From: Mesorhizobium sp. M8A.F.Ca.ET.218.01.1.1
GTDB lineage: Bacteria > Pseudomonadota > Alphaproteobacteria > Rhizobiales > Rhizobiaceae
Reading direction: 5' to 3'
Length of the DNA: 64,000 nt
Assembly (NCBI RefSeq): GCF_004791165.1
Contig: NZ_SRUZ01000004.1
Location: forward strand, 124,001-188,000
The first letter of the stretch is position 1; each line of letters begins with the position of its first letter. A model generated the notes under the pieces. It was not told the DNA's origin. It worked only from the letters and a program-made list of their open reading frames with translations, and did not search any database. Both the position numbers and the translations under genes were made by a program. Positions 1 to 11,780 of this stretch are shown here, in pieces.

Positions 1-1277
1 AGCATGTCTGGCGCGTCGCCCTTGGCGGTGATGGCAAGCCGCTGGTGGACGCCGAAGCGATGCTGCTCGTCGATGACGGCCAGGACCAGATCGTGGAAGC
101 TGACCGTTTCCTGAAACAGCGCATGGGTGCCGACGACGATGTCGATTTCGCCGCTGGCGAGACCCGCCAGTGTTTCGACTCGCTCGCGGCCCTTTTCGCG
201 GCCGGTCAGGATGGCGATGCGCAATCCGACCTTGGCGGCAAGCGGAGTGATCGTCGCCAGATGCTGGCGCGCCAGGATTTCGGTCGGCGCCATCAGCGCT
301 CCCTGGCCGCCGGCCTCGACGGCGCGTGCCATGGCCAGGAGCGCCACGACCGTCTTGCCCGAGCCGACATCGCCTTGCAGCAGCCGCAGCATGCGCTCGG
401 GGTCGGCGAGATCGGCGTTGATTTCGGCGAGCGCGAATTCCTGCGAGGGGGTAAGCGAATAGGGCAGGGCCGCACGCAGCTTCTCGACGATGCGGCCATC
501 GCCGACGAGCGGTCGGCCTGACAGCCGTCGCACCTTTGCCCGCACCAGGGCCAGCGAAACCTGGCCGGCGAGCAATTCATCATAGGCGAGGCGGCGCCAT
601 GCAGCCCCTTCGACCGCGACATCGATCGGGTCGGCGGGATAATGGATGCGGGTCAGCGCGTCGCCGAAGGACGCAAAGCTCTGGCGGCGCATGAAGGCAT
701 CGTCCTGCCATTCCGGCAGGTCCGGCAGGCGGCCGAGCGCCTGGCCGATGGCACGGCGCAAAACCTTGCCGGACAGCCCCGCGGTCAGCGGATATACCGG
801 TTCGACCAGCGGCAGGTTCTCGGCTTCATTGGCGAGTGCGATATGGTCGGGATGGACCATGGTCGGGCGCCCATTGAACCATTCCATGCGGCCTGACACC
901 ACGACATGCTCGCCCACCGGCATCGCCTTTTCGAGATAGGCGGCATGGGCATGGAAGAAGGTCAGGCCGATTTCGCCGGTATCGTCATGGGCGTAGACCC
1001 GGTAGGGCACTGATTTGTTGCCGCGCGGCGGCGGCTGGTGGCGGTCTATGCGCAGCTCAAGCGTCACGATGGCGCCTTCGGCCGCGAGTGCGATGCCTGG
1101 CCGGTTGCGGCGGTCGATGACGGTGTGCGGCAGCACGAACAACAGATCGCCGGCACGCGCTGCGCGATCGCCGAGGTCGGCCGCCACGACCTTCTCGATC
1201 AACGCACCGACCTTCGGTCCGATGCCGGCAAGCGAAGTGATCGGGACAAACAGGGGATCGAGGATGGAAGGACGCAT
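1..1277 (-). CDS. recG: ATP-dependent DNA helicase RecG (3' end beyond the window)
   Basis: RecG is a superfamily 2 helicase that remodels stalled replication forks and Holliday junctions. Translating the minus strand from the ATG at 1277 gives MRPSILDPLF followed by the N-terminal wedge region. A Walker A motif GDVGSGKT lies at about residues 302-309 and a DEQH box with RFGV after it at about residues 403-410. Only about 425 residues lie in the window; the family is about 700 long, so the C-terminal helicase lobe is missing off the left edge. The frame has no stop down to base 1. It is divergent from sdhE-mfd, a neighbourhood I recall as common in rhizobia. Mfd shares this helicase module, but the N-terminal wedge and the separate complete mfd nearby rule that out. 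Confidence 0.95.
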   Translation of the reverse strand, partial: MRPSILDPLFVPITSLAGIGPKVGALIEKVVAADLGDRAARAGDLLFVLPHTVIDRRNRPGIALAAEGAIVTLELRIDRHQPPPRGNKSVPYRVYAHDDTGEIGLTFFHAHAAYLEKAMPVGEHVVVSGRMEWFNGRPTMVHPDHIALANEAENLPLVEPVYPLTAGLSGKVLRRAIGQALGRLPDLPEWQDDAFMRRQSFASFGDALTRIHYPADPIDVAVEGAAWRRLAYDELLAGQVSLALVRAKVRRLSGRPLVGDGRIVEKLRAALPYSLTPSQEFALAEINADLADPERMLRLLQGDVGSGKTVVALLAMARAVEAGGQGALMAPTEILARQHLATITPLAAKVGLRIAILTGREKGRERVETLAGLASGEIDIVVGTHALFQETVSFHDLVLAVIDEQHRFGVHQRLAITAKGDAPDM

Positions 1278-1369
1278 GATGTCAGCTTATGTCGCGACGG
1301 CCGCAGCGCAAGGCTGACACCGCCCACTATCCACGCTATATGCGCCGCTTGAAGCGAGGATGCGGCACA

Positions 1370-1657
1370 ATGACCGGAACGAAACGATCAAGCGAGGGTC
1401 TGGACGCCCATCGCCGCAAGCTGTTGTTCCGCTCCTGGCATCGCGGCATGCGCGAGATGGACCTCATCCTCGGCACCTTCGCCGATGCCGAGATAGGCAC
1501 CTTGACCGCCGAGGAAATCGACCAATATGAGAGGCTCCTCGACATTTCCGACACCGAATTCCTGCCGCTGGTCACTGGCGAACGCCCGGTGCCGGCGGAG
1601 ATCGACTGTGCCGTCCTGCAAAAGATCCTGGCGTCCCGCCGGACCATGACTTTCTGA
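1370..1657 (+). CDS. sdhE: FAD assembly factor SdhE (DUF339)
   Basis: SdhE promotes covalent FAD attachment to the flavoprotein subunit of succinate dehydrogenase and acts in the cytoplasm. The 95-residue product has the family signature RSWHRGMREMD, which contains the conserved RGxxE core, and then the usual acidic helical stretch, with a YERLLDI segment. An upstream in-frame start at 1289 would add 27 basic, unconserved residues overlapping the recG promoter side, so I prefer the ATG at 1370, which gives the usual family length. It lies between recG (divergent) and mfd (same strand). The stop codon falls inside a 15-bp near-perfect tandem duplication (1650-1680). Confidence 0.9.
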   Translation: MTGTKRSSEGLDAHRRKLLFRSWHRGMREMDLILGTFADAEIGTLTAEEIDQYERLLDISDTEFLPLVTGERPVPAEIDCAVLQKILASRRTMTF

Positions 1658-1680
1658 ACACAAGACTTTCTAAACACAAG
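1650..1680. repeat. 15-bp tandem duplication across the sdhE stop
   Basis: CTTTCTGAACACAAG (1650-1664) is followed, after one A, by CTTTCTAAACACAAG (1666-1680), a single mismatch. The first copy contains the TGA stop of sdhE and the second carries TAA at the same place. It is directly followed by the inverted repeat at 1681-1720. Confidence 0.85.
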
Positions 1681-1720
1681 CAATTCCAGGAAAAGTGAAG
1701 CGGTTTTCCCATGGGAATTG
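1681..1720. repeat. Imperfect palindromic intergenic element upstream of mfd
   Basis: The left arm CAATTCCAGGAAAA (1681-1694) is an imperfect match to the reverse complement of the right part TTTTCCCATGGGAATTG (1704-1720). A self-complementary CCCATGGG lies inside the right arm. The core of the form AATTCCAGGAAAAGTG..AAGCGGTTTTCCC resembles a dispersed intergenic repeat I know from rhizobial chromosomes; that identification is from memory. It separates sdhE from mfd and argues against the GTG at 1695 being the mfd start. Confidence 0.6.
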
Positions 1721-1742
1721 CGACAACCAAGACCGTGATTTG

Positions 1743-5240
<3,498 letters not shown>

Positions 5241-5398
5241 TCCCGGCTTTCGGGTCGTCCAGGGGGCGTCAAGCCATTCGCCAGCATCGAAATCCGGTCT
5301 AGAATAGGAAATCGGCTTCGTGTATGGAGCCGCCACCCCATCTAGGGGCTGGAAATGGCGGGCAAGGGTGTTCGCCGGAAAGAGCGTTGGGTGCAGCG

Positions 5399-6772
5399 AT
5401 GACGAAATGGTCGCCGAATTCGTGGAGAGCAAAGCCGATCAAGCAGGTTCCCGCCTATCCGGACCTTGCAGCGCTGAAGAACACGGAAGCCCAACTCGCC
5501 ACCTTTCCGCCGCTGGTCTTTGCCGGCGAGGCGCGCAAGCTGAAGAAGCAATTGGCTACCGTCGCCGCCGGTGAGGCCTTCCTGCTCCAGGGCGGCGACT
5601 GCGCCGAGAGTTTTGCCGAACATGGCGCGGACAACATCCGCGACTTCTTCCGCGTCTTCCTGCAAATGTCGGTCGTGCTGACCTTCGCCGGCGCGCAGCC
5701 GGTGGTGAAGGTCGGCCGCGTCGCCGGCCAGTTCGCCAAGCCGCGCTCGTCCGACAACGAGACCAAGGGCGAGGTGACGCTGCCGAGCTATCGCGGCGAC
5801 ATCATCAACGGCATCGAATTCGACGCCAAGTCCCGCATCCCTGATCCTGCCCGCCAGGAAATGGCGTACCGCCAGTCGGCGGCGACCCTTAATCTTCTGC
5901 GTGCGTTCGCGCAGGGAGGCTATGCCAGCCTGGAGAACGTGCATCGCTGGATGCTCGGCTTCGTCTCCGACAGCCCCCAAGGCGAGAAATACGAGTCGCT
6001 TGCCAACCGCATCACCGAGACGATGGATTTCATGCGCGCGGTCGGCATTACGTCCGAAACCAATTTCGCGCTGCGCGAAACCGACTTCTACACCAGCCAC
6101 GAGGCGCTGCTGCTCGGCTACGAGGAAGCGCTGACCCGTGTCGATTCGACCTCCGGCGACTGGTACGCCACGTCGGGCCACATGATCTGGATCGGCGACC
6201 GCACGCGCCAGCCCGACCATGCGCATGTCGAATATTGCCGCGGCATCAAGAATCCGCTCGGGCTGAAATGCGGTCCGTCGCTGACGCCGGACGGCCTGCT
6301 GGAACTGATCGACCTGCTGAACCCCGAGAACGAGCCGGGGCGGCTGACGCTGATCGCCCGCTTCGGTTCCGACAAGGTTGCCGACCATCTGCCGAAGCTG
6401 GTGCGCGCGGTGCAGAAGGAAGGCCGCAGCGTGGTCTGGTCGTCGGATCCGATGCACGGCAACACCATCGAAGCCGCCGGCTACAAGACGCGGCCCTTCG
6501 ATCGCATCCTGAAGGAGGTGCAGACCTTCTTCGAGGTGCACCGCGCCGAAGGTACCCATCCGGGCGGCATCCATGTCGAGATGACCGGCAAGAACGTCAC
6601 CGAATGCACCGGTGGCGCGCGCGCCATCACGGCCGAGGAGTTGCAGGACCGCTACCACACCCATTGCGATCCGCGCCTCAATGCCGACCAGGCGATCGAA
6701 CTGGCCTTCCTGGTCTCGGATCTGTTGAAGAAGAGCCATCCGGTGCAGCACAAGCAAGTCGCGAACGGCTGA
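5399..6772 (+). CDS. aroG: 3-deoxy-7-phosphoheptulonate synthase, class II (plant type)
   Basis: This enzyme condenses phosphoenolpyruvate with erythrose 4-phosphate in the first step of the shikimate pathway. The 457-residue product starts [10 protein letters not shown], and contains [22 protein letters not shown] (near residue 105), the WMLGF and [13 protein letters not shown] segments and the [17 protein letters not shown] region, all typical of class II DAHP synthases and unlike class I enzymes. An upstream extension to 5324 adds 25 low-quality residues; the ATG at 5399 gives the family N-terminus. It is a single-gene unit, followed by a strong terminator at 6797-6826. The symbol follows common rhizobial usage (aroF and aroG are both used). 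Confidence 0.95.
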   Translation: MTKWSPNSWRAKPIKQVPAYPDLAALKNTEAQLATFPPLVFAGEARKLKKQLATVAAGEAFLLQGGDCAESFAEHGADNIRDFFRVFLQMSVVLTFAGAQPVVKVGRVAGQFAKPRSSDNETKGEVTLPSYRGDIINGIEFDAKSRIPDPARQEMAYRQSAATLNLLRAFAQGGYASLENVHRWMLGFVSDSPQGEKYESLANRITETMDFMRAVGITSETNFALRETDFYTSHEALLLGYEEALTRVDSTSGDWYATSGHMIWIGDRTRQPDHAHVEYCRGIKNPLGLKCGPSLTPDGLLELIDLLNPENEPGRLTLIARFGSDKVADHLPKLVRAVQKEGRSVVWSSDPMHGNTIEAAGYKTRPFDRILKEVQTFFEVHRAEGTHPGGIHVEMTGKNVTECTGGARAITAEELQDRYHTHCDPRLNADQAIELAFLVSDLLKKSHPVQHKQVANG

Positions 6773-6796
6773 GCCTGGCAATTGGACCGATGAAGC

Positions 6797-6826
6797 AAAA
6801 GGCGCCTGGGAAACCCGGCGCCTTTT
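6797..6826 (+). terminator. Rho-independent terminator after aroG
   Basis: AAAAGGCGCC (6797-6806) pairs perfectly with GGCGCCTTTT (6817-6826); GGG and CCC inside the loop can extend the stem past a bulged T. A T-rich tract follows. The A-tract on the left makes it usable from the other side too, so it may also serve the diguanylate cyclase gene that ends at 6891 on the minus strand. Confidence 0.85.
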
Positions 6827-6890
6827 CCATTTTCGGCTTTTTTGTTTGTGCCTCCGACCGTGCTGGCGCGGCCGGCGAAAAGCGCAGGCT

Positions 6891-7961
6891 TCAGTCTTGC
6901 TTGTAAAGCAGCCAGCTCTTGCCGGCGCGGCCGGCCATGGCCGAATGCCTGGTGACGCGGTTGCGGCCACTGACTTTCGAGCGATAGAGCGCCCGATCCG
7001 CCTTGGTGTAGAGGTCTTCGGGGCCTTCGGCCTCGGATGCCATGCAGATACCCATCGATACCGTCACGGTGCCGTAATTCATGCCGGTCTGGCTGCTGGT
7101 GAAGGGGGTCTGCTCGATCAGCGTGCGGATGCGTTCCGCGATCTCGTAGGTCGCGTCCTCGCTGGCGCCCTCGATGATCAGCGCGAACTCCTCGCCGCCG
7201 GTGCGGGCGACGAACATGTCGCCGCGAATACTGGTCCGGAAAATCTCGGCGATGATCTGGATGATCTTGTCGCCGACGGGATGGCCGTAGCGGTCATTGA
7301 TGTCCTTGAACCGATCGATGTCGACAAGCACCAGGGCATTGAACAGGATACCCTTGTTGCTGTTGTAGATCCTGGTGATTTCCTTGTCGAAGGCGCGGCG
7401 ATTCCAGATCTGGGTCAACGGATCCGTGTCGGCCAGCCGCTTGTATTCCTCGAGCTTCGACTTGACGCTCTCGAGTTCGGCTGTCTTGTCGCTCAGCGTC
7501 GAGGCGATCTGCCGGCCGTGATCGATCGTCGAATTGGTCGCGATGGTCATTGCATTGGCGATTTTTTGCAGAAGATCCTGGGAGAGCAGGCTGCGGTTGG
7601 TCAGGCCGCTCGATGTCTCATCGAGGATTCTGCCGTATTTTTCGATGTGGCTGCGTTCGCTGCGCAGGAGCGACGCGACCTCTTCGAGCTCGTGGGCGAT
7701 GACGTCCCTGGCATGCTCGACGATGCCGGGGCCATGGTTATGGGCGAAGAAGGTGCGTCCGATCTGATCCAGCTCGTCCTGCGTCGGCCGGTTGCTCAGC
7801 GATACGACGGCGAGGCTGAGTTCGCGGTTGGTGCCGCTCAAGGCCTCATAGAAAATCTCATAGTTGCGTGGCAGACCGAGGACGCCAAGCTGGCGCATGG
7901 TGGCGACAACGGTGGTTGCGATATCGGTGCTTCGTTCGGTCGAGGCTGCTGCCGGCTGCAT
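6891..7961 (-). CDS. GGDEF-domain diguanylate cyclase
   Basis: It probably makes cyclic di-GMP from two GTP. The 356-residue product starts MQPAAAST; the start ATG at 7961 has GAGGGGAAGAG about 10 bases upstream, whereas the upstream in-frame extension has no such site. The N-terminal ~190 residues are soluble and helical with a predicted coiled coil (DKTAELESVKSKLEEYKRL) that leads into a C-terminal GGDEF domain beginning DTDPLTQIWNRR. The active-site loop reads GGEEF at 255-259, which is catalytically competent. The inhibitory RxxD site is degenerate (RGDM), so product feedback may be weak. There is no membrane segment and no EAL domain. The input signal is unknown. Confidence 0.92.
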   Translation of the reverse strand: MQPAAASTERSTDIATTVVATMRQLGVLGLPRNYEIFYEALSGTNRELSLAVVSLSNRPTQDELDQIGRTFFAHNHGPGIVEHARDVIAHELEEVASLLRSERSHIEKYGRILDETSSGLTNRSLLSQDLLQKIANAMTIATNSTIDHGRQIASTLSDKTAELESVKSKLEEYKRLADTDPLTQIWNRRAFDKEITRIYNSNKGILFNALVLVDIDRFKDINDRYGHPVGDKIIQIIAEIFRTSIRGDMFVARTGGEEFALIIEGASEDATYEIAERIRTLIEQTPFTSSQTGMNYGTVTVSMGICMASEAEGPEDLYTKADRALYRSKVSGRNRVTRHSAMAGRAGKSWLLYKQD

Positions 7962-8374
7962 GTCTGATTCACTCTTCCCCTCGGATCCCGGCCAGAATTC
8001 GCGGGTCCATTGATCACCGACCTGGGGAGCGCTACCCGGTGCGCCAGAACATCTTGCGAAGAGGCGCGTCCCCACCTGCGCCCTTCGCTTGGGAGGATCA
8101 TAGTTGCGTCGGCGCTAAAGTTTCCTTAATCCGCCCGACTTCCAGAGGCGTTCTCTACCTGTGGCTGTAATCGCATGAATTTTTGCACAACCATCCCGGG
8201 ACAACCCGCTGTTCGGTGGTCTTGAATGCGAAACTCCGCGGTGTGTTGCCGCAAATGAAACTGAATTTCGAATTCGCCGCGCCAATCGATGTCGTATTTG
8301 CTTGCGCGTAACCACCGCGAAGCTGGAATCCTGACAAGGATGCTGGAGACGAGGTTTCTTCGAGGAGTGCCGAA
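7962..8374. other. Intergenic region, 413 bp, divergent promoters expected
   Basis: This separates the diguanylate cyclase (minus) from the GFA-type gene (plus). It is less GC-rich than its flanks. It has only short overlapping open frames with no family resemblance, and I could not point to a convincing promoter or operator. A GAGGAG ribosome site at its right end serves the gene at 8375. Confidence 0.5.
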
Positions 8375-8791
8375 ATGAGCAACAACCACCAGGGATCATG
8401 CCTGTGCGGAGCGGTCCGCTTCCGGACAAGCGGGGCGCTGCGTGGCGTTGTCTACTGCCATTGTTCGCAATGCCGTAAACAGAGCGGGCATTTTTATGCC
8501 GCGACCAATGTCGCCGATACCGACATCTCGATTGAAGGGACGGAAAGCATCACCTGGTATGAAGCGTCCGCTTTCGCCAGGCGCGGCTTCTGCAAGGCAT
8601 GCGGATCGGTGCTGTTCTGGAAGGCAATGGATCAGGACTATATTTCGGTCATGGCGGGATCGTTCGACAAGCCGACCGCGCTCAAGGGCGAATGTCATAT
8701 CTTCGTCGGCGACAAGGGCGACTATTATTCGATAGACGACGGGCTGCCGCAGTTTGAAAAGTCGACGCCATCCATACCGGTCGCCGAATGA
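8375..8791 (+). CDS. GFA/CENP-V family zinc-binding protein
   Basis: The product has 138 residues with the cysteine pattern of the Gfa (DUF636/CENP-V) fold: CLCG near residue 9, CHCSQCRKQSG near residue 28, and GFCKACGSVLFW further on. These cysteines bind zinc. The family is named after a glutathione-dependent formaldehyde-activating enzyme, but most members have no proven reaction, so I assign no substrate. A GGAG ribosome site lies about 9 bases before the ATG. It stands alone, followed after a short gap by dgkA on the same strand. Confidence 0.9.
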   Translation: MSNNHQGSCLCGAVRFRTSGALRGVVYCHCSQCRKQSGHFYAATNVADTDISIEGTESITWYEASAFARRGFCKACGSVLFWKAMDQDYISVMAGSFDKPTALKGECHIFVGDKGDYYSIDDGLPQFEKSTPSIPVAE

Positions 8792-8869
8792 AATTTGGAC
8801 GATCCGCCTTATTCCATTGATCGGAGCATTGCTTTATCCCGGGCCGGTGATTCCGAGAGGGGCCTTGGC

Positions 8870-9229
8870 ATGCAACGGCTGATCGATGCTTTTATCAATT
8901 CGGTGCGGGCGTTTCGCAAGCTGGCCGCTCATGAGAAGGCATTCCAGCAGGAGCTGATGCTGCTGGCGCTCGCCTTGCCGGCCGGATGGTTCATTTCGGT
9001 CTCCTGGCGTGGTTATGCCTTGCTGATCGGCGCGGTGCTGCTGCTGATCATGGTCGAGGTTCTGAACACCGGCATCGAGGCGGCATGCGACGCGTTCAGC
9101 CGCGAGTTCAATGTCGACATCCAGCTGGCCAAGGATTGTGGCTCGCTGGCGGTGCTGATTTCGGTCGTGATCGCTGGCGGCGTCTGGGGCATTGCCCTGA
9201 TCGAACGCATTACCGGGGTGCCGATCTGA
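8870..9229 (+). CDS. dgkA: Diacylglycerol kinase DgkA (integral membrane)
   Basis: DgkA phosphorylates diacylglycerol to phosphatidic acid in the inner membrane, recycling lipid released when phospholipid head groups are used for periplasmic glucans or lipid A. The product has 119 residues, close to the usual ~120. It has the family signature VEVLNTGIEAACD with the catalytic Glu and Asn, and three predicted membrane helices. The ATG at 8870 is preceded by GAGAGGGG, an excellent ribosome site; starting at 8795 would add 25 polar residues that the family lacks. Confidence 0.93.
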   Translation: MQRLIDAFINSVRAFRKLAAHEKAFQQELMLLALALPAGWFISVSWRGYALLIGAVLLLIMVEVLNTGIEAACDAFSREFNVDIQLAKDCGSLAVLISVVIAGGVWGIALIERITGVPI

Positions 9230-9269
9230 GACTTTGATCCCTATATGACAGTCACCAAAGGAGACCGTC

Positions 9270-9762
9270 ATGGCAGAGGTCACGAATTCCTCGCTTCTCG
9301 AACGCCGGTGAGCATGCCGCCGAGTTCGCGGAACATGTCGTGCCGCTGCAGCCACGGCATTGGCAACTATCGCGAAGGCAGACTGCCTGCTCCCGATTTC
9401 GCGCGCTGGTTCGCACCGCGCCTCAACCATTTTCTCGGGATCTCGATGGGCACCACAATGTCGAGGACTACCAGTATTTCCCGGCCTTCGCCAAGGCGGA
9501 GCCCCGTCTGAAACGCGGCTTCGACATTCTCGATGCCGATCACCACACGATCCACGAAGGACTGGAGCGCAACGCCGAGGCGGCGAATGCCTTCATCCGC
9601 ACACTTCAGGAGAGTGAGGACAAGCAGCGCTTCGCCGCCGATGCCTACGCCGACGAAAACAGCCGGCTGATCGCGATGCTGACCCGGCATCTCGCCGATG
9701 AGGAGGACCTGATCATCCCGCTCATTCTCGATCGGGGTGATCGGGCGCTCGGCATCGACTAA
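9270..9762 (+). pseudogene. Hemerythrin-like (HHE) protein, frameshifted
   Basis: The C-terminal half, from about 9436, is a well-preserved HHE domain in one frame: LDGHHNVEDYQYFPAF, then DADHHTIHEGL, and HLADEEDLIIP near the end, with the iron-binding His/Glu pattern. Upstream the coding sense moves between frames. An ATG at 9270 reads MAEVTNSSLLERR and stops; EHAAEFAEHVVPLQ is read one frame on; IGNYREGRLPAPDFARW with RLNHFLG is in the third frame and would rejoin the HHE part if one base were restored near 9438. The ribosome site AAAGGAGA lies just before 9270. Either the gene has decayed through small indels or the sequence has errors. If functional, only the intact ORF from GTG 9340 (140 residues, abnormal N-terminus) could be made. 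Confidence 0.65.
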
Positions 9763-9766
9763 CCGG

Positions 9767-10354
9767 TCAAACCTCCTTGGCGCGCTCCCGCTTGGCGATG
9801 TGGCGGGCGGCAAGCCAGGCAAGCACGGCCACGGCAAGGCCGATGCCAAGCCCGACGAACAGCCGCTCGTGGCGCATCAGCGCCTGGCCGATCAACTGTT
9901 CGGCTCCCAATCCGAAGACATAGCCGATCGTGCTGAACAGCACTGCCCAGATCACCGATGAGATGGCGTTGAGGATGACGAAGCGGGGCGCCGCTATGGT
10001 CGAAAGGCCGGCCGCGACGCCGCCGACCAGGCGCATGCCGTAAATGTAGCGGTTCGACAGCACGAATATGTTGGGATGGGTGTTGAGCAGACGGTAGGCG
10101 CGGCGAAAGCCGGGCCGCCGACGCAGCCTGACGACATGGCGATTATCGGCGAAACTCCTGCCGAGGATGAAGAAGAAGGTATCGCCGGCGAAGGCGCCCA
10201 GCGCTGCCGCGGCAAAGGCATGCCACAGCACGAAAACATGTTGGTGAGCGAAGAAGCCACCCAGGATCGCGGCACTTTCGCCTTCGGCCACGCAGCCGAG
10301 AAAAACCGCCAGCAACCCGTATTGTTCGATGAAATGGTGGATCGCCTCGGTCAT
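9767..10354 (-). CDS. DedA/SNARE-associated family membrane protein
   Basis: The product has 195 residues and several hydrophobic helices, with the DedA-type region EGESAAILGGFFAH near the N-terminus, GDTFFFILGR, then NRYIYGMRLVGGVAAG and a final helix before a basic tail. DedA proteins belong to the VTT/undecaprenyl-phosphate and phospholipid flippase-like group and support envelope homeostasis; the substrate here is not known. The start ATG overlaps the stop of the DUF1003 gene by four bases (ATGA), so the two are translationally coupled. Confidence 0.88.
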   Translation of the reverse strand: MTEAIHHFIEQYGLLAVFLGCVAEGESAAILGGFFAHQHVFVLWHAFAAAALGAFAGDTFFFILGRSFADNRHVVRLRRRPGFRRAYRLLNTHPNIFVLSNRYIYGMRLVGGVAAGLSTIAAPRFVILNAISSVIWAVLFSTIGYVFGLGAEQLIGQALMRHERLFVGLGIGLAVAVLAWLAARHIAKRERAKEV

Positions 10355-10911
10355 GACGCCGACTGCTGTGACAGTCTTTCATCGATCCGCTTGACCACTT
10401 CCGCCAGCCGCACGATCTCGTCGCGCATGCCGATGATCTGGCTGTGGCGCAATTCGTCCAGTTTCTCATGCAGCGCCATGATCTCGATCTCGGCCTTCAG
10501 ATTGACCTCGTAGTCGTGGGCGGCATCGATGCGGTCGCGTTCGGTCTGGCGGTTCTGCGCCATCATGATCACCGGCGCCTGCAGGGCGGCGATCATCGAC
10601 AGCACGAGGTTGAGGAAGATGAAGGGGTAGGGGTCGAACGCATCGCGTGACAACAGCCAGACATTGCCTGATGTCCAGACGACCAGGAAGGCGATGAAGG
10701 TCAGGATGAAGGACCAGGAGCCGCCGATGCGGGCAATCGTATCGGCAAGGCGGTCGCCAAAGGTCTGATGGAAGGCGACGGCCTTGTTGGTGTCCCTGGT
10801 GATGGTGGTACGCTCGATGGTGCTTTGCAGCACCCGGCTTTCCAGCTGGCTCAGTCCATCCGGCTTACGCTTCAGCCAGCGGTTCGCCAGATCGTCGATC
10901 GTCTTGTTCAT
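10351..10911 (-). CDS. DUF1003 membrane protein
   Basis: The 186-residue product has two membrane helices (SWSFILTFIAFLVVWTSG and FIFLNLVLSMIAALQAPVIMM) around the signature DPYPFIFLNLVLS, followed by NRQTERDRIDAAHDYEVN and a helical C-terminal tail. That is the DUF1003 pattern; its biochemical role is unknown. I choose the ATG at 10911 because GGAGA lies five bases upstream; the TTG at 10923 would overlap that site. It is the first gene of a two-gene unit with the DedA protein, divergent from the Tag-like gene over 88 bp. Confidence 0.9.
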   Translation of the reverse strand: MNKTIDDLANRWLKRKPDGLSQLESRVLQSTIERTTITRDTNKAVAFHQTFGDRLADTIARIGGSWSFILTFIAFLVVWTSGNVWLLSRDAFDPYPFIFLNLVLSMIAALQAPVIMMAQNRQTERDRIDAAHDYEVNLKAEIEIMALHEKLDELRHSQIIGMRDEIVRLAEVVKRIDERLSQQSAS

Positions 10912-10999
10912 GGCTGTCTCCAAGCGCTTTGCTGCGCTAGAGGTAGAGGCTGCCGGCCCAGGCGGGAAGTGCTAGATTGAGGCGAACCGAGAGGGACCG

Positions 11000-11716
11000 A
11001 TGGCCGACTTCAAGAAAATTCGCGCTCGCGCGGCAAATCGCAAGGGCGGCGAGGCGGAACTGACCTCCCTGTTGGGGCCGATGCCCGACAATGCGGCGGT
11101 GGCCGACATCACCGATGACCGCATCCTCTCGACGATGGCCGAGCGCGTCTTCGCAGCCGGTTTCGTCTGGCGGGTCATCGAGCAGAAATGGCCTGGATTC
11201 GAAGAGGCGTTCCTGCGCTTCGAACCCAAGCGGTTGCTGTTCCAGCCTGACGATTTCTGGCACGACCTGGCTTCGGATCAACGCATCGTGCGCAATCCGC
11301 AGAAGATCAAATCCGTTCGCGACAACGCCGCCTTCGTCGAGCGCGTGTCCAGGGAGCATCGCGGTTTCGGCCGGTTTCTCGCCGACTGGCCCGCCGACGA
11401 CCAGGTCGGGCTGATGGCCTATCTCGGCAAGCATGGCAGCCGGCTCGGCGGCAACACCGGCCAGTATTTCCTGCGCTGGCTGGGCTGGGACGCTTTCGTC
11501 ATTTCGGCCGATATGGCCGCCGCCCTTCGCGACGCGGGCCTCGACATCGCCGAGAACCCGACATCGAAGAAGGATCTCGACAGGATCCAGGCCCAGATCA
11601 ATCGATGGGTGAAGGAGACGGGCCTGCCGCGCCGGCACATTTCGCGCATCCTGGCGATGTCGATCGGAGAGAACCATTCGCCGCAATCGCTGCGCGAGTA
11701 TATGGGCGACGATTGA
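11000..11716 (+). CDS. DNA-3-methyladenine glycosylase I (Tag-like, divergent)
   Basis: The 238-residue product aligns by eye with the Tag fold: AERVFAAGFVWRVIEQKWPGFEEAFLRF corresponds to the Tag helix with GLSWITVLKKRENYRACFHQF, and IVRNPQKIKSVRDNAAFV to IIRHRGKIQAIIGNA. Tag excises 3-methyladenine from alkylated DNA. However, the N-terminal MERCGW segment and the C-terminal Cys/His residues that bind zinc in classical Tag are absent, and the usual substrate-pocket Glu of the GQQAGLSW loop is not obvious. So family membership is fairly sure and catalytic activity is not. GAGGGA precedes the ATG. It lies upstream of nadE. Confidence 0.8.
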   Translation: MADFKKIRARAANRKGGEAELTSLLGPMPDNAAVADITDDRILSTMAERVFAAGFVWRVIEQKWPGFEEAFLRFEPKRLLFQPDDFWHDLASDQRIVRNPQKIKSVRDNAAFVERVSREHRGFGRFLADWPADDQVGLMAYLGKHGSRLGGNTGQYFLRWLGWDAFVISADMAAALRDAGLDIAENPTSKKDLDRIQAQINRWVKETGLPRRHISRILAMSIGENHSPQSLREYMGDD

Positions 11717-11780
11717 CGGTCTGAATTGGTCCAAGCGAACGCCATTGCGGGGCGAATTCCGCCGCGCTAAGTCAGCAGGC

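Noticed and set aside
1695..1742. GTG at 1695 as the mfd start
   Set aside because: It would begin inside a palindromic repeat and add unconserved residues.
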